From Cephalotrichum gorgonifer (taxonomy: Eukaryota; Ascomycota; Sordariomycetes; Microascales; Microascaceae): a DNA stretch of 51,059 nt. The translations under genes were made by a program, and so were the position numbers. The number at the start of each line of letters is the position of its first letter. Positions within the stretch are counted from its first letter, which is position 1. The stretch spans positions 343,954 to 395,012 of the forward strand of contig ONZQ02000016.1 of assembly GCA_900312665.1 (NCBI GenBank), in the 5' to 3' direction. Below, piece by piece: positions 22,480 through 33,200 of the stretch. The notes beneath the pieces were generated by a model, which was given only the letters and a program-made list of their open reading frames with translations, searched no databases and was not told the DNA's origin.

Positions 22480-25400
22480 ATGACTTCGGATGCAACCCCG
22501 GCCGTTGACGACTGGGTTCCCCGTCGCCCGTCCAAAAGAAATGCAAGTAACCAGACCTCCCCTACCCTCTCTCCTCCAGCCAATTTTAATCCGCCTTCCC
22601 CTCCCAACCCGCTGACATTCCCCAGCAGAGACTCCAAACAGGAACCTTCATCATCCCGAGCACCGGCCAGCGCGCCCGCCGCCAGCTCTCCCTCCGCACC
22701 CCGGCCCTCCAGTCCGACCCCCCGTCGCCCAACACCTTCGTCTCCGTCTTCTCCCGCACCGCCACCGCTAAGGACCGCGCCAGAGCCCTCATCCACAATG
22801 TCGCCGCCTTCTTCCGCGCCATCTGGGCCTGGATCCTCTCGCCCAACGGCAAGGCCGTCCTTAAGTGCTCCTTCGCCTACCTCCTCGGGACCATGGGCAC
22901 CTTCTGCGGGCCCCTCGCCGACCTCCTCGGCCGCCGCGACGGGAAGCACATCGTCGCCACCATAACCGTCTACTTCCACCCCGCCCGTACCGTCGGCTCC
23001 ATGCTCGAGGCCATCCTCATCGCCCTAATCGCCGTGGTCTACGGCCAGCTCATGTCCCTCTTGGCCATGGGCACGTCCGTCCTCCTTGATGAGAAACTCG
23101 AGATGGTTGTCCTCTCCCGCCTCTCTGTGCTCGTGCTCTATATTGGCGGCGGCCTGGGCTTCGTTGGCTGGGTGAAGCAGAAGTTCAACCGGCCGCTCAT
23201 CAACACCGCGTGCACCCTCACCTCCATCGCCATCATATCATCCATCACCAAGGAGGAGGTCGCCTTCGAGGGCCAATTTTCCACAGAAGCGAACGAGCAG
23301 GTCCTCAGGATGCTCTTCCTCGGCATACTCATCACCGCCACCGTCAATGTGTTGGTGTGGAGGACCTCCGCCCGCAGGGATCTGCAGAAGTCGCTCTCCT
23401 GCGCCGTCGTGAATCTCGGCGACATGCTGTCCATGATCACCCGCGGCTTCCTGAACGGGTCCGAGGACGAGGTCAATTCGGAGCACTTCACGAACGTGTC
23501 GTCGCAGTACGAGTCTGCTCGGGCCGACATGTCGACGTCCCTGCGGGAGTCAAAGTTCGAGTACTACCTCTTCGGGGGCGAGAAGCAGTACTCCTCAGTC
23601 AAGGCCATCGTGAAGACCATAGAGAACCTGTCCCACGCCGTGGGAGGCCTGAGGACGGCGTGCGACACCCAGTTCGTCCTCCTCAAGGAGACGCCCTTCA
23701 CTGACGTGGACTCTCTGTTGTCGCCACGGGGGACGGGGTATTTTCCCCGCCCTGGCCTGACCCGGACGGTCTCCAGCTTCCTCCGGAACACCCGCGAGCG
23801 CGTCTCGGCCTTGGAAGCCATCACAGAGTCGAGCGAGGGCCGTAGCACCGGCACCACCACCCCGGTCATGCCATCGGAACAACCTATATCCCCGAGGACG
23901 GAGGCGGCGCCGGAGCCGGAGCCAGCCAACCCGGTCCCCGTATTCCGCACACCCTCGGATATCTTCGAGGTCTTCATCCTGCGCCTCGGCCCGTCGATGA
24001 AGTCCCTCGCCTACACCCTCTCCGAGATCCTCCGCGACCCGCCCTTCGTCTCACCCGCGGCCGGCGGCGGCTTTGAGATCCTCGTGAACGAGAACTTCAA
24101 GCCCAGCCTCCTCGAGGCGCGCGCCCTATTTGACAACTCTCGCGCCGGTGCGCTGGAGGAGCTCTACGACAGCCTCGAGCTGGACCGGTCGCGGTCGGAG
24201 AAGATCCAGGCCGATATCGAGGAGGTAGCGGCCGCGTGCAGCCACTTCAGTTACAGCCTGCAGTGCGTGGCCGAGGATATCGAGACGTACCTAGACGCGC
24301 TGGACGACTTCAAGTTCCTTGTCGGCACGGACCAGCGGAGCTGGGGCTGGCTTCGCTTCTGGCGGCGCTTCTGGAGGCCGCGGAAGCGGGCCCCCGCAGA
24401 CGCCGCCCCGCTGGATGGAGGGGAGGGCCAGGGCCTGCTGGCCGGCGAGGACATTCCCGTTGTGCCGCTGAGAAAGTCGGCGGTGCCGAGGGGGATACCG
24501 GACGAGATGCTGAGGCAGAGGGACAACTATAGCTGGGACGCCTCGCCCAGCGACGGTGGGTTCACGAAGAGGCTCTCGCAGGTGGCTCTGCGGTACTCGC
24601 GGTTCCTCACCCGAGACGATAGTAAGCTTGCCATCTATCCATACCGGCGCCCCCCGGGGCACAATGGCAATAATCAAGTACAAGAAACTGACGAGGAAAC
24701 ACAAAACAGTTCTCTTCGGGACTAAGGTCGGCATCGGCGCCATAGTGTGGGCGGCCGCGGCCTTCATCCCCTCGACGCGGCCCATCTACAAGGCGTGGAG
24801 GGGCGAGTGGGGCCTGCTCAGCTACATGATCGTCATCGCGACGACGGTGGGGGCGAGCAACACGACGTCGCTCGGGCGGTTCCGCGGCACGGTGGCGGGC
24901 GCGGTGTGCGCGCTGGTGGGGTGGCTGCTCAGCGACGGGGACGTGTATCTGCTCGCGTTCTTCGGGTGGCTGATGAGTCTGTACAACTTCTACATCACGT
25001 TCGAGCTGAAGAACCCGCAGATGGGGCGGACGACGCTGCTGGCGTGGAACATCATGATCCTGTACGCGTACAGCCTGGCGCGGGAGCTGTACGACGACGA
25101 CGACGACGACCTGGACGACGACGCGAACCCGCTCATGTTCGACATCGTGTTCCACCGGTTCGTGGCGGTGACGCTGGGGATCATCTGGGGGATGGTGGTG
25201 TGCAGGTTCATATGGCCGCTGTCGGGGAGGAAGAAGTTCAGGGAGGGCATGTCGGTGCTGTACCTGCAGCTGGGGCTGATTTGGAAGAGGGGTCCCCTGG
25301 CGGTGTTGTTGAGGGGAGATAATCCGGGGTACCTGAGGTCGGGGGAGCAGGCGGCTCTGAGGCGATACGGTAGGTTCCTCTTCACATCCCCGACGTACTT

Positions 25401-26015
25401 TTGCCTCATGAACTGGAGATACTAACCAAACGCCCAACAGCCCTCAAACTAGACACCCTCCGCAAGGCAGCCGAGAGCGAGTTCTCCCTCCGCGGGCCCT
25501 TCCCCAAGGCGCCCTACGCGCGCATCATGGCGTCGACGACGCGCATCCTCGACGGCTTCCACGCCATGTCCCTCGCCACGACGCGGCACGGGCCCCTGAG
25601 CCCCGGCGAGCGCGCGCTCCTGCGCTTCACGGCGCCCGAGCGCGCCGTGCTCTGCGACCGCATCTGCCACGTGTGCCAGGTCGTGGCGAGCTCCGTGATG
25701 CTGGAGTACCCGCTCACGGACGCGATCCCGAGCGTCACGGGTGTGAAGGACAGGCTGCTAGGGAAGGTGTACCAGATGAGGAAAAGGCAGGCGGAGCTGG
25801 AGGACGAGGCGGAGGGGCGCGGGGAGGGGTCGGGGGCTATGGGGGTGGGTGGTGAGGGAGAGGAGGAGATGATTGTGGTTAAGGAGAGGGACTTTGCGCT
25901 CGTGTATATATATACGCTGCTCACGGCGCAGGTAGCGGACGAGCTGGGGAAGGTGATTGCGGAGGTGGAGGGACTGTTTGGAGTCTTGAGCTCTGATTCG
26001 TCGCTTCTGCAGTAG
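22480..26015 (+). CDS. FUSC/ArAE_2-family membrane protein (BRE4-like)
   Basis: Clear coding sequence runs 22629..24621, 24710..25369 and 25441..26015, joined by 88- and 71-nt introns with good GT/AG signals and phase 1 at both; it gives about 1075 residues. The order matches fungal proteins with an ArAE_2_N domain (about 50-450: AYLLGTMGTFCGPLADLLG, then DGKHIVATITVYFHPARTVGSM and several membrane spans), a FUSC-like membrane block (GTKVGIGAIVWAAAAF onward, five to six spans) and a C-terminal ArAE_2 region. Relatives include yeast Bre4, linked to brefeldin A sensitivity; transport of aromatic acids is inferred from bacterial FUSC exporters. An acidic run of Asp lies near 25094-25130. The best ATG (22480) is in another frame, and I could not join it with a canonical intron to 22629, so the first exon is uncertain. 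Confidence 0.8.
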
Positions 26016-27093
26016 GGTAGGTTGTGCATGGGTGTGGGGTGGTTGAATAAAGTGTCTAGGCTGTTTGTTGGGTGTAATCGTAGGGAGGTTGGGAGGTGTT
26101 AGTGCGTAGTAGTCTTCTAGTATAGGGCCGGCGTGGTCTCCTATGTGTCGAGGGAAGGGGTTGGAAAGGGGGGTTATAGGTAAAATCTTGATGCCCAAGG
26201 GAAAGGAGGTAAAAGGTTATAACTGTCGAGGCGGAAGGATACCTCCAGCCGGATCTAGAGCCAAAGGGGAGACCAAAAGGTGATGTGGAGGTGTTAGTAG
26301 AATGCCGTAAAGAGTGTAATATGTAATCATGACGGGTAGGTTGTAGGTCGGGGTTTTACGACAGGCCGATCCGGTCTATTCTTTGAGGATCCAAGGCTAG
26401 ATCTTGTTCTCTCCTCTTACTTCTTTAATATAATGAATGCCAGTCTCTGGTTAGAGTTTCCTATTGATGGCGAAAAGCATAGTACAGACCCCAGATCCTC
26501 GAGATCAGTTATCTCATGTGCAATAGCTTCGAATGGCTTTGAACATGCCCTATCGATAGAGGGTCTTCCTGGCAGCGGGAACTCGGCTGTATTAGATCAC
26601 ATGCAGGTGCTGTTCATAGATCAGAGTACAAGGAAGTACAGGGAGCGGCTTCGGCATGTATTCCTATGGGGTCATGAAAGCGTCTGCCCGTGACACTCTC
26701 ACCGTCGTGGGTGTTACTCTAAAGCCCTACACTGCAAGAAGTATATCTTGGGTGGCATCAGCCAGGCAAGAGCAAACCTGACACTTCCCAATTGGGTACT
26801 CAGTGGGCCCTCATGTTCGGCCAAGTCGAAGGGATAGTGTCGTTTGTTAGCTTAAACTCTTGGCAGGCAAGACGGAGCTTAAAAAGGCTGCCCACCATCG
26901 CCAGACAGCGCGACTTCTCCCCCTTCCTCGATGCTCCACTGACCTTAAATCGCAACTTGAGTCCCAGCTCCTTAAGCATAAGGAGGGCTAAAACTACCTA
27001 AGTACCTACCAATACATGTACTTCTTCTCAACCCTCCTGCCTTACACCCATCTCATATCCACCGTCAGCCCACCCTTGGCTGAGTTCGGGAAT
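26016..27093. other. intergenic region holding one copy of a dispersed repeat
   Basis: No gene seen. The ORF at 26433-26693 lies inside the repeat at 26291-26632 and is not considered coding. The segment after 26880 is probably promoter of the next gene. Confidence 0.45.
26291..26632. repeat. dispersed repeat, copy 1 (about 340 bp)
   Basis: Aligns by eye along its length with 36422-36753. Shared words include GCCGATCCGG, TTTGAGGATCC, CTCTCCTCTTACTT, CAATGGCTTTGAA-like and ATCACATGCAGGTG. The copies differ by many substitutions, often C/T or G/A, and by small indels. No terminal inverted repeats or coding capacity was found. Confidence 0.7.
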
Positions 27094-28063
27094 ATGGATG
27101 GCCTAGCCCCGAACGACCCCAACTCCCTTGAAACAGGTTCAAAACTACACATGAACATCAGCGACCAACACCGGGAGGGCCCAGCCGATGAGCAGGCCGT
27201 CCACCCCGCCGGGGGCGGGTCGTCTATCGAGCCCATCGTCATCCCCGGCGCAGAGGACATGACCGAGGAAGAGATCGAGGCAATGAGGGAGTTCTTCGAG
27301 CGAGCCGGCTCAGACAACACGTCTCTCAAGGACTGGGAGCGCGCCTTCTTCCTGGGGCGCGAGGACGTCTACGGCCTCGCCGTGGCTCTGCCGGGCCTCC
27401 TGACCCAGGACCAGCAGAATTGGATCATCGGCCGCCCACCACCCAGCATTGTCCGGGAGGCCATCCGCGCCGAGTTTGGTGTCGACTCCGTGGCCGACGT
27501 GTTCAAGAGAGTGCATGAGGACATCGAGAGCCTAGATGAGGGGCAATTTAAACTCATTATGGGTAATTTTCGCCCCAAAAGTGGAGAATTCGAGAGTCCC
27601 GGTGGTTCACTACTCACCTCTCTATCCTGTCGCGCCTCACGGACTGATGGGGTCATCCGCGCCGCCAGTAGCAACCTCCTGATCCGCGACGGCATTATTC
27701 CCGTCATCCGTAGTCGCCGGGGTCCACCTGTCCTGCGAGAGACGGCAGGTCCGGCGGCAAAGGACATACCAGCGCATACTGGAATATCAGGCCATGTCCC
27801 CCGAGGAGATGGAGGCGGATAGGCGTGACAAGGAGGAGAGGCGCAAGGTGTGGATGGCCGGCGCCGCCGCGAGGGAGGAGAGGGAGGCCGAGTGGCGTCG
27901 CTGGGACGAGGCGTCATCCAGGCTCTCCGATTATCAGATCGCGGAGATGCGACGCTTGCGGGAACTAGGGCCCGAAGCCGTGCAGCAGAGCTTCCTGGAG
28001 AGCTTGGCTGTGGTTGAAGGTGGTATCGAAGCGGGTGAGGACTCAGAGATGAAAAGTGAATGA
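27094..28063 (+). CDS. hypothetical protein with acidic N-terminus and charged coiled-coil-like tail
   Basis: Two exons, 27094..27562 and 27714..28063, give 272 residues; the frame is also open from an upstream ATG at 27016 (298 residues), and I cannot decide between them. The 151-nt intron (GTAATT donor, CCGTAG acceptor, phase 1) is supported because it links two frames that both read as protein. Residues about 55-80 are acidic (MTEEEIEAMREFF). From about 185 the protein is highly charged and Arg/Glu-rich (EMEADRRDKEERRK onward), likely a long helix or coiled coil. No membrane segment and no known domain. A deleted relic of this gene sits at 29455-29660. Function unknown. Confidence 0.6.
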
Positions 28064-29174
28064 GCATGTGGTTGGGGAAGGGGGGATGGATTAATTTAAC
28101 CCATCTACCTGTTCCAGCGTAAAGGAAGAAGAGTAATACGAGATGAGACTGAGCTGAACACCTCGGAGAGTGTTTGTCCTATGTAGACCCGTTTGCGGCG
28201 GAATCGGGATCGTCCACGGCAATTATGTAACAATCCCGGAGCCGAGTTTCCGGCCAGGTACGTACCCGGGATGGCCTCCCGTCCCGTCCGGGATCCACCT
28301 CTCCCGGGCGGGGGCCACGCTTTAATCACCCGAGCCCGAGACTAGACTGGTGGCGGCTGCCGTAACCCAGCCCGGACGAGTCGGTCCTGAGAGAACCTCT
28401 CCAGATTATTCAGGTAGGGTAATCCCTCCCTGTAAGATACTAGAGACAAGACAACCTTGTTTTTCTTGGCGTATTAACGTGCTTCCCTCGGACACCTGCA
28501 CCTCGATAAAAATGGCCCTGGATTTGGACTAGGGTAAGATGAAACAGGTCAACTCTCGGCTCGATGCGGGCTGAATGAATCTGAAGCCGGCGACGGACTT
28601 CTACGGCAAGACCATCTGTGTGCCACCGCTGGGGGGGAGCCTGGACACCCGAGAACCCGAACCCCGGGAAGCCTTCACCTCCAGAGGCCACCAACGGGTA
28701 TCAGAAGAACGCCTGTGCCGCCGCCTGTCGGCGTGAAAGTGGCCAAGGGTTCGACGCTCAACTGCCGGAGGTAGCATATCGTCGAGAGTGAGGATTTCAT
28801 GCGTCCAGCATCTGTGTGGGAGCATGTCATAGCCGCAAGCTATTCCGCACTGTCAACCTGATGTTGTCTCCGGACGACTGTACACCGTCTCTATCTAGCA
28901 GACGTTCACGTTATGCGTCGGGCCAACCTATACGGTGGACGCAACGGACCCGGACCCGGATTCCGACAGAAGTTGAAGGACACGTTCTTACAATGGGCCA
29001 ATCTGGGCTTTTCTTTGAGAATTCGGCCTGGCTTTTCTCCTCGCCCACCTCTTACTACATGGAAAAGGAGGAGGGGAGGCGTCTTAGCGACCGGCCAGAA
29101 GAAGCTTAAGCACATACGACCATAGCTCGTGGAAAACTGAGGGTCCCGTCCGCTCCCCTATACATAAACCACGA

Positions 29175-29449
29175 AGCGCTAGACTAGTAGTTGGGTCGGT
29201 GACGACCAGCGAATCCCTGGTGTTGTATGTATTTTTCCTTTTTGGCGTCTCCTTTTGCTAAATCTCCACTCTGCCGGACGAACTTGGTGGCATCAAAGCG
29301 GCCGGACTCTTATGAGCACAGACGACCGTGGCTTCTGTAGGAACTGACGGTCCTTGAGGAATGCAGGCGTGCGGCTGAGGTCTGGTCCCGGCGAAGCCCG
29401 GATCCATCCATTCTTGCGTGATGGGACTGTAGAGCGCTAGACTAGTAGT
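29175..29449. repeat. 17-bp exact direct repeats flanking about 240 bp
   Basis: The word AGCGCTAGACTAGTAGT occurs at 29175-29191 and again at 29433-29449. The enclosed 241 bases show no ORF and no terminal inverted repeats. This could mark a short insertion with duplicated ends, or a small segmental duplication. The relic of the 27-kb gene begins almost immediately after the second copy. Confidence 0.55.
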
Positions 29450-29454
29450 GTTCT

Positions 29455-29660
29455 ATGAGTGAGCCGGCTCATACAACTTGTCTCTCGAGGACTGGGAGCG
29501 TGTCTTCTTCTTGGCTGTGAAGATGTCTACGGCCCTGCTATCCTATGCAAGATGGCAGGTCCAGCAGTAGAGGAACTACCAGTGTATGCTCGACTAGCAG
29601 GTTATGTCCTCTGAGGAGAAGGAGGCGGATATGTGTTACGGGGAGAGGCACTTAATAAGC
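29455..29660 (+). pseudogene. internally deleted relic of the hypothetical gene at 27094-28063
   Basis: The segment follows the source gene from about 27297 (GAGCCGGCTCA, GAGGACTGGGAGCG or similar, TCTACGGCC), skips roughly 350 bases that include the whole intron, and resumes at about 27735 (GGCAGGTCC, ACCAG, ATGTCC, GAGGAG, GAGGCGGATA). Stops and frame shifts prevent translation. Many differences are C to T or G to A. It is a dead partial duplicate lying about 2.1 kb from its source. Confidence 0.75.
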
Positions 29661-30252
29661 TTGCCGGGACGAAAGATATCCGCGATATCCAGCGCGAAAC
29701 TTCCCAGGGCAGAGCTGAAGTGGGGAGGTAGTGCCCCTCCATGTGGAGGGCCTTTAGACGAATTACTTGCACGGTAGGGACACGCTGGAACTGACACCAA
29801 AGTCCCCGGGCTGCTGTTAAAGTGGGAAATCCGCCGACTCTGAGAGGGAGACTGGGGATCGAGATATTAAGAAGTAACTACTCCCTTATCGCAGCGGAAA
29901 TGGTCTCCGATGGATGACGCTGGCGACTTGTGCTCAGATGCAGGCTTTTCAAGTACGAAGGGTAGCTGTAGGCAAATTCCTAAGCCGATAGGTTGCTTGC
30001 AGAGACGACTGGACGAGTACCGATGGACAGAGTTAATATAGATTAGGAAAATTTTGTTCCTTTAGTCAGTATCCTGAAAAGAGTGCCAGGGCGTGTAGAA
30101 AGAAAAGCAGCTATCGAGCTAAGAGAAAATCCGTAGATCGACAGCCGAAGTGGTGCAAGAATAAGAGACAAAAGAAAGCAGTTATATGTTGGGGGCCGGC
30201 CGTGTTTCCACAGACCCATCAGCATAGAACATCTAGCCCAGTAGAGCCCAGC

Positions 30253-33200
30253 TCAAAGGAGGACCTCCCACACTTCCACCGACCCCAAAGCCACATCTCC
30301 CCCAGACACCTCCAGGGACACACCATCGGCGGACACATCAGGGAAGATCATATTCGAAATAACCGCCTCTCCTTGCCCCCCAAAGACCTCAAGGGAGCAT
30401 ACGTCAACTAAGACACGTAACTGCACCTCTCCATTTGCACCGGGCCGCACAGTAGCGGTGTGGACACCGCCAGCCGCGGGATCATACGAGATGTTCCCGC
30501 TGGCATTGCGATCAACCGAGAGTTGTTGTGAACTCTGCACATACTTGATGACAGTCTGTTGAGAGCCTGCCTTCCGAACAGCGAGGGAGAGAGTAGATCC
30601 AGGGGAAGGAGTGAAGGACATTTTGACATCGAGTGTCCTGGAATGGACGTCGGAAAGAAGAGGCTGTCCAGGGGCAATGTTTTGACTGGTGATATTGGCA
30701 ACAGGCCATCGATACGCGTCGATCTCATCCACGGGCATTTGCAAGAATTGCAGCTTGCCGTCGAGTTGCTGGAGCTCCAGCGTGCGAGGGAACGAAAGCA
30801 TCCCTTTCCAGGTGTTCGTTGGAGGGTTTCCACCGTAGCTATTCATCACGGAAGCAAGAATTCTACGTCCATCCAAAGCAGGGACATTCTCCCAAACGAG
30901 GGCCCCGTCGAAGTCGCGGCCGTAGTCGAGCCAGAATGCGCTGGGGTCCACAGTGTCCGCTGTGAATACAGCGCCGTCAAATGCTCCAGTGATTGCGAAG
31001 ACGCCATTACCACTGGCAGGGGACCCGGTGGCAGGAGTGATGATCATGACCCATTTCTTCTGCGTCGTTCCCTTGACTGGCAGTTCGAAAAAGTCCGGCA
31101 CCTCCCATCCATTGATTCCGCCGGGTAAGTTTGGAATTTCGCTGGCGGTGAAGTCGCTTCTCCAGGTCCAAGATAGAGCATCACTCGATGTCCAGAATGT
31201 GACCTTGTTCTGTCCACCATGTGCAAGAATCATTACCCATCTGCTCGAGGGAGTGTGGTAGAAGACTTTCGGATCCCGAGTTTCCAGGCCCTTGGTGATA
31301 TCATGGGGCTCTTCCTGGGTTTGAGAGATTATCGGATTGCCTGCGTATTTGATCCATGTGACCCCCTGGTCGAGACTGTATGCCAGCCGCTGATCCTGCA
31401 CCCCAGTCGAGGGGAAGTAACCGGTATAGAAAGCTAGATACGGCGGGTTTGAGGACGATCCTAGTCCCGAAAGATTCTGCGAGTCGAAAAACGCGGTTCC
31501 GGTGAATGCCTGTACGCCATCTGCGCTGGGGATCGCAACTGGTTTGTGAGTCCAGGATACCAGATCAGTACTGGTTGCATGGCCCCAACTGAGGTTCCCC
31601 CAGAAGTTTCCGGTGGGATTATGCTGGAAGAATAGCTGCCATGTGGACCCGATCTTGATGAGACCGTTGGGCTCGTTCATCCAATTCTGTTCTGGCACGA
31701 AGTGGAAAACAGGGCGGAAGTCGACGGGAATGGTGGCGGAAGGGCGGGTGGCGGTAGTTCTGCTTGTGAGGGTCGCAGCACTTTCGCTCGTATTTACTGC
31801 CGTGCTGAGAGTCGTGCCGAGAGTAGTGCTTTCTGTTGTACCTGCTGTCGTCCTGATGGCAGTGCTGAAGGTAGTACTTGCCGAGCTAATGAGGCTGGTG
31901 CTCGTGCTGTTCGTGCCAGTGGGGGGCGTATCGAAAGCAGACCCCAGAATCTTCGCGTCAATAGTGACCCCCCTTGTACTCCCCCCAGTCGAGAAAAGTC
32001 CGACATCAATCCCTGTGTCCTGGGGAAAGATCTGCGCCGACAAGGTGACCTCACCTTCGCCGCCGAAGACTTCAACCGAAGACGAATCAAGAAGGATGCG
32101 CATGGAGACCTTGCCGTCACTACCGGGCGCCAGCGGCGCGTAGTAAGTATTGGAGAATGTCCCGTCAAACCCGACATTTCCAGACTGAGTTCGATCAACA
32201 AACATCTTCTTTGTGCCGAAGTCGTACCCAATTCGTGTCTTCTGTGTCAGGTCAGAAGCTGCTCTGAGAAGGAGGCCGAACTGAGATGAAGACGCTGGGT
32301 CCCGGTCAGAGAATGTCGCTGTGATATCGAGGGACTTCCCAGACAGAGGAATTGGTTGGTTTCCTTCATCCACGGTGTCCAGAGCATTTGAATACGTTCC
32401 CGTTTGTAGAGCGGCCCAGTTGGCAGCAGGTTTCTGGATGAGTGTTGGCCATCCTTTGATGGTCTTGAGTGACAGCTGCCGAGGGATCGACAGCATGCTG
32501 CGCCATGGAGAGGTGGGAATATTGGCCGCGTATTGCCAGTTGTTCATCCAGGCAATATTGGTGCGGTCTTCAGACGGGAGTCCGTTGAATGCTGCCGCGG
32601 CGTAATAGTCGGGGCCCCAGTCCATCCAGTTGGTCCCACGCGGCTCCTCCGATACATCCGAAAAGGAGATCTCATCTACCAAGATATGTCCCCAGCCAGT
32701 CGTACTGAGATCCGCGATTTCGATGACGGCGCTCTGGCCAATCAGAGCTGTGACATCCCAGCTCTTTGGCAGGAGCTGCTCGCTATCACTTCCCGTGGCA
32801 GTGCGGACAACCTGGCCGCCGACCTTGAGGTTGATGCATTGAACACCCGGGGCGTTCCCGCCACCAATGAGGAAGTTGATATGCTTCTTGGCGATTGTGA
32901 AGGTGGGCGAGACCAGGGTTCCGGTTGTTGCATCGGCATCGTAGAATGTGTTGACAAAGCCTCCCCGATACCCAGTCACAACGTTCTGTCCCTCCAGCGT
33001 GCCTTGGGCCGGGCTCTTCCCCACCAGATCTCCGGTGGTGGTCCATCCTCGACTCTCGAAAGTATCGGTCCCATTGAAATCAAAAAGACCCTCACCACTG
33101 TCGCCACTGGGCGGGGGCCCGGTAACATCACCAGCGAAAGTAATCTCGTCGATGAGTATATGTCCCCAGCCACCCGTTTGCTGATCCACTATCTCAATGA

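Larger units (their letters stand above)
28064..30252. other. gene-free repeat-rich region
   Basis: About 2.2 kb without an intact gene. Several CCCGGGA-type words occur at 28220-28320. A 17-bp direct repeat and a relic of the 27-kb gene lie at 29175-29660. The rest is degenerate sequence with stops in all frames. The last 200 bases are the 3' flank of the GH32 gene. Confidence 0.5.

Noticed and set aside
22455..22979. 174-codon minus-strand ORF and the plus-strand frame from 22480 to 22965
   Set aside because: Ala/Gly/Glu- or Ser/Pro-rich shadows of the FUSC/ArAE_2 gene, whose true frame (FVSVFSRTATAKDRARALI) is evident.
31670..31690. Asp-to-Glu change in WMNEPNG of GH32 unit 2 as a sign of an inactive domain
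   Set aside because: Glu at this place together with WEV is the normal pattern of endo-inulinases such as Aspergillus INU2, so it marks a subfamily rather than loss of activity.
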